A stretch of DNA of 35,486 nt from Clostridia bacterium (GTDB taxonomy: Bacteria; Bacillota; Clostridia; UBA1381), in assembly GCA_026418715.1 (NCBI GenBank), contig JAOAAV010000086.1, forward strand, positions 1 to 35,486, read 5' to 3'. Below the pieces are notes generated by a model that saw only the letters and a program-made list of their open reading frames with translations, was not told the DNA's origin and ran no database searches. Positions 9,012 through 17,541 of this stretch are shown here, piece after piece. The first letter of the stretch is position 1, and every line of letters starts with the position of its first letter. The position numbers were made by a program, and so were the translations under genes.

Positions 9012-9045
9012 GCCGCCAAAGTCAGCGCAAACTGACCTTGGCGGC
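9012..9045 (-). terminator. Hairpin terminator after the SLH protein gene
   Basis: GCCGCCAA (9012-9019) pairs with TTGGCGGC (9038-9045), and GTCAG (9021-9025) pairs with CTGAC (9032-9036), across one mismatch and a 6-nt loop. The following minus-strand sequence has only a weak U tract. It lies 10 bases past the stop at 9055 and is the likely end of the efflux/SLH operon. Confidence 0.65.
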
Positions 9046-9054
9046 ATATAAAGC

Positions 9055-12000
9055 TTATTTCATTCTTACAACAACTACTTTTATCGTTCCATTGCTTGCT
9101 TTTGATCTATCAGAGTAAATTGTAACCGAGGAAAGTTTTGCATTTTCCAATTCGTTATATGAAATGGCACTGTACTTTCCGCTGGAAGATACCGAGTAGT
9201 AAACAACATCCGAAGCCAGTGAGTAAGTGATTCCATCTATCATTATTCTGCTTCCGTCAATTGCGTCAATTGATATATCAGAATCGTACTGGTACAAATT
9301 GAACATATCCTCAACCTCACCGTTTACGATTTTCACTGCAACTGGAAGACCCGCTGTTACACTATACTTTGAATCCAAAGTATAACTTTGGGTTTCGGCT
9401 CCGATTGTAATTTTATAAACGGCGTTTTTAAATTCTTGCGTTCCGTTAGATGCGCTCCCTGTATAATTAAAGGTTACACCCGTTAAAATGCCGTATTTGT
9501 AAGATGATGAAAGCGCAACATTTTTAACATACAAGATCATAATGTCGCCGAATTTATTCGTGCTTACCGATGTTATAAGCTGAGAAGACGTAATTTCATT
9601 AACGTCTAGAGTGTCGAACTTCAAAAGCTCCACAACTGCATCCTCATTGTCCTCATTGCTTACAAGCTGCATAATGCTTGCATCCTTCAAAACGGTCTTG
9701 CCGCCTATCGTTCTTGAGGATTTATCAATTTCTCCGTAAGCACCTGACGAGGATATTTTCGTAATTTTTGCAACACCGCCTTCAAAGCTTAATTTTACAA
9801 GACTGCCCTTATAATCCGAGTAATCCTTATCGGTTACATATTCGTATGTTCCGCCGTCAGGCATAAACATCTTCGCCTTAATTTCGGTTTTGCCCTGATT
9901 ATCTCCACTTGATACCGTTTCCGAATAGGTGTTTACCAAAACCCCGTAATTATACATATCATCATCCGAAAGCTCAACCACAAACACCACTTTGTCATCT
10001 TTGCCCAAAAGCAGAGTGACCCTGTCACCTATTGCATAGCTGCCTGATGATGCGTCAAGCTTTGCGGTAGCGGCAGTCGTCCCTATCTCATAAGTATTTC
10101 CACCTACGGTCACGGATGTTACATATGCCTTACTTGGAAGAGCTTCATAATAAATACCCGTAACTTTCTTGCTGTATACATCCATAGTATTGGTTTTAGT
10201 ATTATAGTATACAACATCGTTTTTCTGAATATCCGAAAGCTTTGCGGCTTCTCCGTTTCGGTATACTATAAGCCCGTCCTTCTTGATCGTGATATTTCCG
10301 ATTGTCGTATCCGAATCAGAATATGCCTTTGTTGCAAGAATCGGCTCAATATCATCAGTATTCTCAATTACCGCAAACGACCAGTTTCCGTAAGACTCTC
10401 CATAGAAGGTAATCTCCGTTCCCGATGTTATTTCTGATGAAACCTTGCTGTATGTGCTCTTTTCATAATCTTCATATACAACAAATGTATTGTCAAATTT
10501 GTACGAACCTTTGGCGCCGCTGTCAGTGATATACTCAAGCGTATTGTTCGTCAGTTTGTTCGCAACCACAGAAAGACTCTTTAAATCTGATGGTGCAAAC
10601 TGCTCTATTTTATTGCTGCTGTTTAGTACAACCGTACCCATCTGCCCCGCTTTTGTCAGTATATCATTGCTCTTTACACTGTATGTGCCGTTTGATGTTC
10701 TGACCTCATCGGATGACAAGGATTTATCCTCTGCTTTTGTAGCTATTATAAAACAATCGTTGAACACCGAGTACCCTGCGTTTGTGTCAAGCACTCCAAA
10801 GCTCGGAAAAGCATTGTCTTCCGAATACAGCGTGAGCTTTGCTCCTGCGGTAATTTTATCTAAAACGGAACTGAAGCTTTTCTTTGACTCATAATCCACA
10901 TATATAGGGAAATCGGCAGAAATATCAACTGTTTCGACCTTGTTTTCACTTACATACTTAATCCCGCTGCTGTTTACCTCAGAGACAATATATTCCTTAT
11001 ATGGAGCATCTTTTGTACTCGCACTTATAATCTTTCTGCTCTTATTTAAGATGACGGTACCATACTCTCCAACAAGAGATAAAACATCACTGTTTGCCGT
11101 CGTATAAACACCGTATGATGTGCGAACCTCGCTGCTTGAAAGTGTCTTATCCTCCGACGACGTGGCTATAATGTGGCAGTTTCGAAGAACGGTATAACCC
11201 AAACTTTCCATTTCAGAGGCACCGGCCTCGCCCTTCAAATTCCCTTTCACCGCAACAATATTGTTATCGTCGTCAATTACAATGTATTTAATAATTGATG
11301 CGGGTTCAAATGTTTCTGTTGTAGTATATTTATATATCGACCCATCTCCCAGTTTGATTTCATTCCACTGCAGACTCTCATCATCTGCGCCCGTCGCAAG
11401 TACAATACTATCTTCAATCACGGTATAGCCAACTGTCGCAATTAAAGGTTCCTTTGTAGCACTTGCACTGCTGGTGCTGTTTGTGCTGCTTGTTTTATTG
11501 ACATTTATATCGGTGAACAATACATTGTCAATCAATATAGCGGCAGTTGCTCTGTTTATTGCGTCATTTGAATCTATGTAAATACCTGACGTAATTCCCA
11601 GTGCATACGCTTTATCTACATAATTTTTAGGCCAATAGTATCCTACATCTGATTCACTGTATCCCAAAAGCCTTAAAAGCACGGTAACCGCCTCGGCAAA
11701 AGTAATGGGCTGCTCAGGTGCAAATGAACCGTCCGCATACCCTATGATGATGCTGTTTTGGGACACATAATTAATATATGGTGCGGCCCAATAATACTGA
11801 TCAACATCGTAGAAACTGCTTGAAACTCCGTTCGCAATTGCTTCATCCTCTTTATCCATGGCACAAACCACAATTTTTGCAAACTGAGCTCTTGTCAGCG
11901 TATCAGATGGTCTGAACGAGCCGTCCTCATAGCCGTTTATAATTCCTAAATCTCCAAGCCTGGATACCGCATCGGCGTACGAATCATCGCTGTACACATC

Positions 12001-12093
12001 CGTATACGATGACGCGAACACAGGCATACTGCCCGCAAGCACAGCCAACACCAGTGCAAGACATATTGTTTTGAGTTTATTTAAGTATGTCAT
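9055..12093 (-). CDS. Surface protein with three S-layer homology domains
   Basis: This 1012-residue secreted protein has a signal peptide (1-28, ending near VFA) and three SLH domains (about 29-78, 94-145, 153-197, with GYEDGSFRP, GYADGSFAP and a weaker third copy). SLH domains bind secondary cell-wall polymer and hold proteins on Gram-positive envelopes. The remaining 800 residues are Ser/Thr/Asp-rich beta-type sequence with internal repeats: GYTV at 299 and GYSV at 440 each begin a copy sharing an LSS-x-EVRTS core, and a weaker copy begins at 222. No catalytic motif is visible. The start is ATG 12091-12093 with AAGGAG at 12101-12106. It follows the ABC permease by 22 bases, suggesting one transcript with the MacAB-like transporter. 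Confidence 0.9.
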   Translation of the reverse strand: MTYLNKLKTICLALVLAVLAGSMPVFASSYTDVYSDDSYADAVSRLGDLGIINGYEDGSFRPSDTLTRAQFAKIVVCAMDKEDEAIANGVSSSFYDVDQYYWAAPYINYVSQNSIIIGYADGSFAPEQPITFAEAVTVLLRLLGYSESDVGYYWPKNYVDKAYALGITSGIYIDSNDAINRATAAILIDNVLFTDINVNKTSSTNSTSSASATKEPLIATVGYTVIEDSIVLATGADDESLQWNEIKLGDGSIYKYTTTETFEPASIIKYIVIDDDNNIVAVKGNLKGEAGASEMESLGYTVLRNCHIIATSSEDKTLSSSEVRTSYGVYTTANSDVLSLVGEYGTVILNKSRKIISASTKDAPYKEYIVSEVNSSGIKYVSENKVETVDISADFPIYVDYESKKSFSSVLDKITAGAKLTLYSEDNAFPSFGVLDTNAGYSVFNDCFIIATKAEDKSLSSDEVRTSNGTYSVKSNDILTKAGQMGTVVLNSSNKIEQFAPSDLKSLSVVANKLTNNTLEYITDSGAKGSYKFDNTFVVYEDYEKSTYSKVSSEITSGTEITFYGESYGNWSFAVIENTDDIEPILATKAYSDSDTTIGNITIKKDGLIVYRNGEAAKLSDIQKNDVVYYNTKTNTMDVYSKKVTGIYYEALPSKAYVTSVTVGGNTYEIGTTAATAKLDASSGSYAIGDRVTLLLGKDDKVVFVVELSDDDMYNYGVLVNTYSETVSSGDNQGKTEIKAKMFMPDGGTYEYVTDKDYSDYKGSLVKLSFEGGVAKITKISSSGAYGEIDKSSRTIGGKTVLKDASIMQLVSNEDNEDAVVELLKFDTLDVNEITSSQLITSVSTNKFGDIMILYVKNVALSSSYKYGILTGVTFNYTGSASNGTQEFKNAVYKITIGAETQSYTLDSKYSVTAGLPVAVKIVNGEVEDMFNLYQYDSDISIDAIDGSRIMIDGITYSLASDVVYYSVSSSGKYSAISYNELENAKLSSVTIYSDRSKASNGTIKVVVVRMK

Positions 12094-12115
12094 ATCATTT
12101 CTCCTTCTTCCATAA

Positions 12116-13300
12116 TTATTCGGAACGCAATGCCTCAATCGGGTTCAGCTTGGACGCTTTCTTTGCGGGATAAAGTCCAAAAAATATGCCCACAAACAAA
12201 GCGAATAAAAATGACAAAATAACCATGGACATTTTCGTCACGAATTCTATGCTGATTAAACTTCCCACTCCTGCGCCCGAACCGATTCCCAGTGCAATGC
12301 CTATGACACCACCCATAGCGCTTACCACCGTCGATTCAATCAAAAACTGCAGCAAAATATCCGATGTCCTTGCTCCTATAGCCTTTCTGATGCCAATTTC
12401 TCTTGTACGCTCACTGACAGATACAAGCATGATATTCATGATGCCGATACCGCCCACCACGAGCGAAATTGCCGCTATCCCCGCAAGCATATTGGTCATG
12501 ACGCCTGTCATTTCGCTCATAGTCTCAAGCATCTCCTTTTGGCTTTGGACCCTAAAGCCACTGTCGGTTCCAAGCTTTTTAGTCATAAATGCCTTCAAAG
12601 CTGTTACAGCATCCTCGGCAGCATCTTCGCTTGCCGCAGAAACATAAAAGGTTGAAATATATTTGTTCTTTATAAGCCTCGTCGCCTTTGTATATGGGAT
12701 TGTTACCTTGTTATCGGTAGATTCCTCCGTCGAATCGCTCGTTTCCTCATACACGCCGATTATCGTAAAAATCTGACCATTAATTTTAATTTCTTCACCG
12801 ATCGGACTCAACCCACCGAAATACTCCTTCTGTATATAGCTTCCAACCACCGCAACATTTGCACGATCTTCAACCTCGCTGTCAGTAATAAACCGCCCCG
12901 ATGCCAGCGTTACATTCTTTATAGTTTTATATTCAGCAGAAACCCCTTCAAGCGTTGTGGAATCGGAGTTCACATCTCCGTACTTCGTAGTCACCGTGCT
13001 TGATACAAGCGGCGAAACGCTGGCAATTAAATCCGTATTTTTTTGAGCAAATTCAGTAACATCATCTACGGTAATTATTCTTGAGCCCTGCATTCCACGT
13101 GTCAAAGACACCGTTACTAGGTTTGTACCCATGCTTGCCAGCTTATCCCTTATTGCCTTCGTCGAGCCCTCGCCTATGCCTGTAAGTATAATAACAGACG
13201 CAACACCTATAATGATGCCAAGCATCGTAAGTGCCGACCTACCCTTGTTGCCGGAAATGCTGCGCATCGCCATTTTAAAAGATTGTATAAATTTAGTCAT
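12116..13300 (-). CDS. MacB-type ABC transporter permease
   Basis: This 394-residue FtsX-like permease has one N-terminal membrane segment (about 20-45), a large extracellular MacB periplasmic-core domain (about 48-260) and three C-terminal membrane segments, with the family signature [16 protein letters not shown] before the third. Such permeases are mechanotransmission machines, not substrate channels: they drive export or act on an extracellular partner. The ATG overlaps the ATPase stop as ATGA at 13297-13300, and GAGGTG upstream supports the start. With the ATPase and the MacA-like adaptor it forms a complete tripartite export unit of the Gram-positive type. The substrate is not evident. 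Confidence 0.94.
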   Translation of the reverse strand: MTKFIQSFKMAMRSISGNKGRSALTMLGIIIGVASVIILTGIGEGSTKAIRDKLASMGTNLVTVSLTRGMQGSRIITVDDVTEFAQKNTDLIASVSPLVSSTVTTKYGDVNSDSTTLEGVSAEYKTIKNVTLASGRFITDSEVEDRANVAVVGSYIQKEYFGGLSPIGEEIKINGQIFTIIGVYEETSDSTEESTDNKVTIPYTKATRLIKNKYISTFYVSAASEDAAEDAVTALKAFMTKKLGTDSGFRVQSQKEMLETMSEMTGVMTNMLAGIAAISLVVGGIGIMNIMLVSVSERTREIGIRKAIGARTSDILLQFLIESTVVSAMGGVIGIALGIGSGAGVGSLISIEFVTKMSMVILSFLFALFVGIFFGLYPAKKASKLNPIEALRSE

Positions 13301-13995
13301 AGCGACACCTCATTTCCTTCTTTGTTGTCAATGTCGCTCACAATTGACCCGTCACTAATGGTCACAACGCGTTCTGCCTGCTTTGCTATTTTCAAATCAT
13401 GCGTAATCAGCACGATTGTATTCCCTTCATTATGCAACTCATGAAGCATCTGCATAATTTCAATGCCCGACTTTGAGTCTAAAGCCCCTGTCGGCTCATC
13501 GGCAAGAATCAAAGAAGGCTTGCTCGAAAGCGCCCTTGCTATAGATACCCTTTGCTGCTGACCTCCCGAGAGTTCATTGGGCTTATGCTTAATTTTATCA
13601 CCCAAACCCACTCTCTCCAGTGCCTCCTTCGCAAGACGCTGTCTTTCCTGTGCGCTCATTCCTCTGTATATAAGGGGAAGCTCCACATTTTCAAGTGCCG
13701 TAAGCCTTGACAAAAGATTATACTGCTGAAATATGAATCCTATCTTTTTGTTTCTAAGATCCGCCAGCTGATCATCCTTCATCTTGCTCACTTCTATCCC
13801 ATCTACGTAATACGCTCCGCTTGTGGGCACATCCAGACAGCCTATCATGTTCATCAGCGTGGATTTCCCCGACCCGGAAGGACCTATAATCGAAACAAAC
13901 TCGTGGGCCTTAATATGAAGGCTCACGCCTCGCAGAGCGTGAACCTCATATTCTCCCATCTTGTATATCTTTTTTATATTCTCTAATCTAATCAT
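13297..13995 (-). CDS. MacB/LolD-type ABC transporter ATPase
   Basis: This 232-residue ATPase belongs to the MacB/LolD/YknY family. It has Walker [10 protein letters not shown] (about 39-47), the signature [15 protein letters not shown], Walker [14 protein letters not shown] and the switch histidine LITHDLK. It lies 12 bases after the adaptor gene and overlaps the permease gene by 4 bases. The start at 13993-13995 has a GGGTGA site upstream. Confidence 0.95.
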   Translation of the reverse strand: MIRLENIKKIYKMGEYEVHALRGVSLHIKAHEFVSIIGPSGSGKSTLMNMIGCLDVPTSGAYYVDGIEVSKMKDDQLADLRNKKIGFIFQQYNLLSRLTALENVELPLIYRGMSAQERQRLAKEALERVGLGDKIKHKPNELSGGQQQRVSIARALSSKPSLILADEPTGALDSKSGIEIMQMLHELHNEGNTIVLITHDLKIAKQAERVVTISDGSIVSDIDNKEGNEVSL

Positions 13996-14007
13996 AACGT
14001 CACCCGC

Positions 14008-15900
14008 TTATTTCGAGCTGCTGCTTTTGCTACTGCTTTTGCTGCTTGAACTACCGCTACTACGATTTCCTCCGCCGTCAGGAGGTCCTCCCATTCCGCC
14101 TGCCATGCCCATACCCATTCCCATATTCATTTGAGTAGTGGTAGATGACGACGTAGAGGTAGACTGCTTGTAAACCTGATCCCCTTCATTCAAACCGCTT
14201 AAAATCTGTACATAATCGTCATTGCTGATGCCCACTGTTACAACCTGCGTAACAAAACCGTCAGGTGCGGTTGGCAATCTTGAAGCATTCCCTGAAGAGT
14301 TTGATTTCTTACTTTGAGAAGCGTCCGAAGATGTTTCACCGCCTCCGGAAGCGGAATTACTCATAGCAGGGGGCTCTTGTCCTTCAGTCATGGGCGGCGG
14401 GGTACCTCTTCCTTCCTTCATTTGCTGTCCGCCGTTTGATGAAGAAGATGACTCGCTGCTTGACTTTCCTTTTGAAGATGACGATGTGCCCGTATCCTTC
14501 AAAAATACATAAGATGTCGTTCCCAAAGTCTTTACGTCCGTTGCGGGGAGCAGCAGCGTATTTGTCGCAGACTCAACGATTACGCTCGCATCAACATTCA
14601 TGCTTGGCCTTAGTGTTCCCGGATTGTCGATCACGACATCTGCCGTATATGTAGTTACGCTGTTTGTAGTTGTACCTTCAAGGGAAACATTTGTAATTAC
14701 ACCTTCAAAAGTTTCTCCAGAAACGGCGTCGCAGGTGATTTCCACTTTCTGTCCCACCGCAATCTTTGAAATATCCAGCTCGTCAATTTCAAGCGAGAAT
14801 TTCAGCTTGCTTATATCAGCGACCACCATCATGGTTACGCTGGAATTTGTCTTATCTATAGTGTCTCCCGCTTTATATTCTTTTGAAATAACCGTTCCGT
14901 CAATAGGTGACTTTATATTGTAATCTTCAAGAGCGTTTTTCTTGGTTTCAAGTGACAAAACGGAGCTTTCATAGCTGATATTGCTTTTTTCAATTTCATT
15001 TGTTATATCGTCATTCTTTATTGTAGCAATAACTTCGCCCTTCTTAACATAATCTCCATTTTTGTGCTTCACTGATGATATAGTCCCATCGGTTTCTGTT
15101 TTAACGGTTTTTTCATCCGAATACTGTACCGTTCCCGAACCTGGACTTATCATCCCGTTAATTTCTCCGCCTACCGTTATTCCTTTGATGAACGACCCAG
15201 GATTTGTAAAAGTGATTGTAACATTATAAAGCTTTGATCCGTCTGACTGGGCCGTCGGATTGGATGCTATATGCACTACCTTTCCTTCTACACTGCTCAT
15301 GTGCGAAGAACTTGACAATGTGGCAGTCTGCCCTACAGATATGGACTTTATCTGCGATTCGTTAAATGGCAAATCAACCGTCAGATCTCTGCTGTTTGTG
15401 ATTGTCGCAACCTCTTGGCTTGAACTTACTTCCTCGCCTACTTTAATGTCCAAGTCAGAAATCACACCATCACAAGGAGCGGTAATGGAAAGCTTCTCGG
15501 CAGTTTTTTGCGTTTCCTCATTTGAAAGCTTTGCAGACTTTAAGTTATTTTCCTGCTGCTGGAGCTCGATTTCGGCATCAGACGAATCAATCTGATATAA
15601 AACATCCCCTTTTTTTACCGAGTCTCCAACTTCATACGGAGCGGACAAAATTTCTCCGTTTACTGTGGCAAGAATTTCATACCTTGCATAAGGCTCAACC
15701 GTTCCGGAGCCCGTTATTGCAACTTCAATATTGCCCCTTGTAACCGTAGACAATTTTACTTCAGCTGCCGTTTTGGCGGCCTTATTCTTTTTGTAAATCT
15801 GAATCCCGACAATCGAACCGACAGCAACCACTAAAATCAAACTGCCGATGACAATTTTTTTCTTTGTGGGACGCAAAATTTCTAATAATTTTTTGACCAC
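14008..15900 (-). CDS. MacA/HlyD-like efflux adaptor with tandem lipoyl-barrel units and Met/Gly-Ser tail
   Basis: This 630-residue adaptor partners the MacB-like ATPase and permease. One membrane segment (about 15-34) is followed by two successive biotinyl-lipoyl regions (about 75-165 and 255-350), each with a beta-barrel (about 170-250 and 365-445), so the usual unit appears twice. A low-complexity Ser/Gly/Pro/Met insert runs 472-540, a membrane-proximal piece 545-580, and the end is a Met/Gly stretch (591-605, MNMGMGMGMAGGMGG) then a Ser/Lys tail. Typical MacA proteins are about 370-400 residues. The start is GTG at 15898-15900, with GGGAGG at 15910-15915 and 9 bases of spacing. Export of a peptide or hydrophobic compound is inference; the Met-rich tail raises the possibility of metal binding. 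Confidence 0.9.
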   Translation of the reverse strand: MVKKLLEILRPTKKKIVIGSLILVVAVGSIVGIQIYKKNKAAKTAAEVKLSTVTRGNIEVAITGSGTVEPYARYEILATVNGEILSAPYEVGDSVKKGDVLYQIDSSDAEIELQQQENNLKSAKLSNEETQKTAEKLSITAPCDGVISDLDIKVGEEVSSSQEVATITNSRDLTVDLPFNESQIKSISVGQTATLSSSSHMSSVEGKVVHIASNPTAQSDGSKLYNVTITFTNPGSFIKGITVGGEINGMISPGSGTVQYSDEKTVKTETDGTISSVKHKNGDYVKKGEVIATIKNDDITNEIEKSNISYESSVLSLETKKNALEDYNIKSPIDGTVISKEYKAGDTIDKTNSSVTMMVVADISKLKFSLEIDELDISKIAVGQKVEITCDAVSGETFEGVITNVSLEGTTTNSVTTYTADVVIDNPGTLRPSMNVDASVIVESATNTLLLPATDVKTLGTTSYVFLKDTGTSSSSKGKSSSESSSSSNGGQQMKEGRGTPPPMTEGQEPPAMSNSASGGGETSSDASQSKKSNSSGNASRLPTAPDGFVTQVVTVGISNDDYVQILSGLNEGDQVYKQSTSTSSSTTTQMNMGMGMGMAGGMGGPPDGGGNRSSGSSSSKSSSKSSSSK

Positions 15901-15936
15901 ATCGATGTACCTCCCTACTTTTATGATGTTGAATTC

Positions 15937-15942
15937 ATTATA
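15937..15942 (-). promoter_or_regulatory. -10 box for the MacAB-SLH operon
   Basis: TATAAT on the minus strand lies 36 bases upstream of the GTG start. No clear -35 is seen 16-18 bases further up, so an activator may be needed. Confidence 0.4.
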
Positions 15943-16070
15943 AAGTAGCGGTGTTTCATTGATGTGTATAATTTAAAAACAAATTATGAACAAAATATGA
16001 ATAAAGGCAATTGTTGTTGAGTGGGCGAATTTTAATGTGTCCCTTTTTCATGCGCTGTATATGTTTTTCA

Positions 16071-16099
16071 TTGACCATAGCTGCAACTTGTGATAAAAT
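16071..16099 (+). promoter_or_regulatory. Sigma-A-like promoter of the murL-murD2 cassette
   Basis: TTGACC (16071-16076), a 17-base spacer and TAAAAT (16094-16099) form a near-consensus vegetative promoter, about 62 bases before the TTG start. It points away from the divergent MacAB operon. Confidence 0.65.
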
Positions 16100-16160
16100 T
16101 GCGGTAGATTGGATTTCCATGTCAAGTAACAAAGTATTTGTTGCGTTTTGAGGTGATTTT

Positions 16161-17525
16161 TTGAATAAATATGATGAATTGAGAAGAAAATATTTATCTT
16201 TTGTATTTGATCGGTATGAATTGCATGATTTAGGAAATAGTATAGAGGTTAAGTTTTTTTTTGAAATTGATGGTTTGTCTTGTTTCGTACCAAAGTGGGT
16301 TTTCCCAAAGTGTAAAGGTCGAACTGTCAATTTGGATGACGTCGTTTTGCGCAAGCTTGTTTTTTATCTGGGGATGGTGGAACTTATAAGCTACTGGAAA
16401 ATATCCTGCGCCCCGAAGGTGTTGGTCAAAGCCGGATTTTTAAGCGATGAGGAAGTATTGTGGTGGAAAAAACAATATTTCTATGGTTTGGGCGAATTTT
16501 TTTACACGAACCATATACCAGCAAAGCCGGATGATTTCATGACACTCGAAGCAATCGGGGGAAATTTTTCTGAAGATGCGTCTTTCCCTTACGAGTTCGA
16601 CGGCTGCCTGATACCCATCGGCGGAGGCAAGGACTCCGCGGTCACGATTGAAATATTACAATCCATGCAAGATAAAAATGCCTGCTACATCATAAATTCA
16701 AGGGGTGCGGCAATGGATACCGCCTATACCGCAGGCTTTTCCAAAGAGCAGATTTTGTGCGCAAACCGTACGCTTGACGCCAATATGCTCTCTTTAAACA
16801 AAAAAGGTTTTCTAAACGGACATACACCGTTTTCCGCCGTAGTTGCTTTCTCGTCACTGATTATGGCATATCTGCACGGAAAGAAGTATGTTGTCCTTTC
16901 AAACGAAGCAAGTGCGAACGAGAGTACGGTAGAAGGCAGCTGTGTAAACCATCAGTATTCAAAAAGCTTTGAGTTTGAGAAAGACTTTTACGAATATGAA
17001 AAAAGATATGTGGGCAGTGGAATACTTTATTTTAGCCTGCTTCGGCCCCTGAGCGAGTTTCAGATTGCCAAATATTTTGCATCGAAAAAGAAGTATCATG
17101 CCATTTTTAAAAGCTGCAATGCGGGCAGCAAGCAAAATACATGGTGCTGCAACTGTCCGAAATGCCTATTTGTGTATCTTATTCTGTCGCCGTTTATTGA
17201 TCAAACGGAGCTTTGTGAAATATTCGGTGAAAATCTTCTCGAAAAACAGAATTTATCGGGGATATTCGAGCAACTGATTGGAATAGGGAAAGAAAAGCCG
17301 TTTGAATGCGTAGGCAGCAGAGATGAGGTAAATACTGCAATTTGCATGACAATTGAAAATATGGAAAGAAATAAAATGAAGCTTCCACTGCTGTTTTCAC
17401 ACTACAAGTCGCTTGATTTATACAAGCAGTACAAAAGCAGAGAAAATATATATCAAAATTTTTATAATACGGAAAATCTTCTTCCGAAAAAATTTGAGGC
17501 ACTTGTTAGAAAAGAATGCTTCTAA
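16161..17525 (+). CDS. murL: MurL-like UDP-MurNAc-L-Ala-L-Glu epimerase
   Basis: The 454-residue protein matches my knowledge of MurL, the enzyme from Xanthomonas that converts the terminal L-Glu of UDP-MurNAc-L-Ala-L-Glu to D-Glu in an ATP-dependent reaction. Visible features are a PP-loop nucleotide motif GGGKDS at 154-159 in IPIGGGKDSAVTIE, the conserved NGHTPFSA (219-226), SNEASANEST (about 247-256) and a Cys cluster CCNCPKC at 329-335. It is followed 16 bases later by a MurD homologue, the same pairing as in Xanthomonas. The start is TTG 16161-16163 with GAGGTG at 16150-16155; the nearest ATG is out of frame. A T9 run at 16254-16262 encodes three in-frame Phe codons and is not a frameshift. 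The alternative, another PP-loop enzyme, is less likely given the neighbour. Confidence 0.88.
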   Translation: MNKYDELRRKYLSFVFDRYELHDLGNSIEVKFFFEIDGLSCFVPKWVFPKCKGRTVNLDDVVLRKLVFYLGMVELISYWKISCAPKVLVKAGFLSDEEVLWWKKQYFYGLGEFFYTNHIPAKPDDFMTLEAIGGNFSEDASFPYEFDGCLIPIGGGKDSAVTIEILQSMQDKNACYIINSRGAAMDTAYTAGFSKEQILCANRTLDANMLSLNKKGFLNGHTPFSAVVAFSSLIMAYLHGKKYVVLSNEASANESTVEGSCVNHQYSKSFEFEKDFYEYEKRYVGSGILYFSLLRPLSEFQIAKYFASKKKYHAIFKSCNAGSKQNTWCCNCPKCLFVYLILSPFIDQTELCEIFGENLLEKQNLSGIFEQLIGIGKEKPFECVGSRDEVNTAICMTIENMERNKMKLPLLFSHYKSLDLYKQYKSRENIYQNFYNTENLLPKKFEALVRKECF

Positions 17526-17541
17526 CGTGGGAGGAAAGGCT

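Noticed and set aside
16254-16262. Run of nine T in murL as a possible frameshift
   Set aside because: The run encodes three in-frame Phe codons and the frame continues to a full-length MurL-like protein.
15956-16354. Minus-strand open frame of 132 codons between the MacA-like gene and murL
   Set aside because: It overlaps the murL start and its promoter, and the protein is compositionally implausible.
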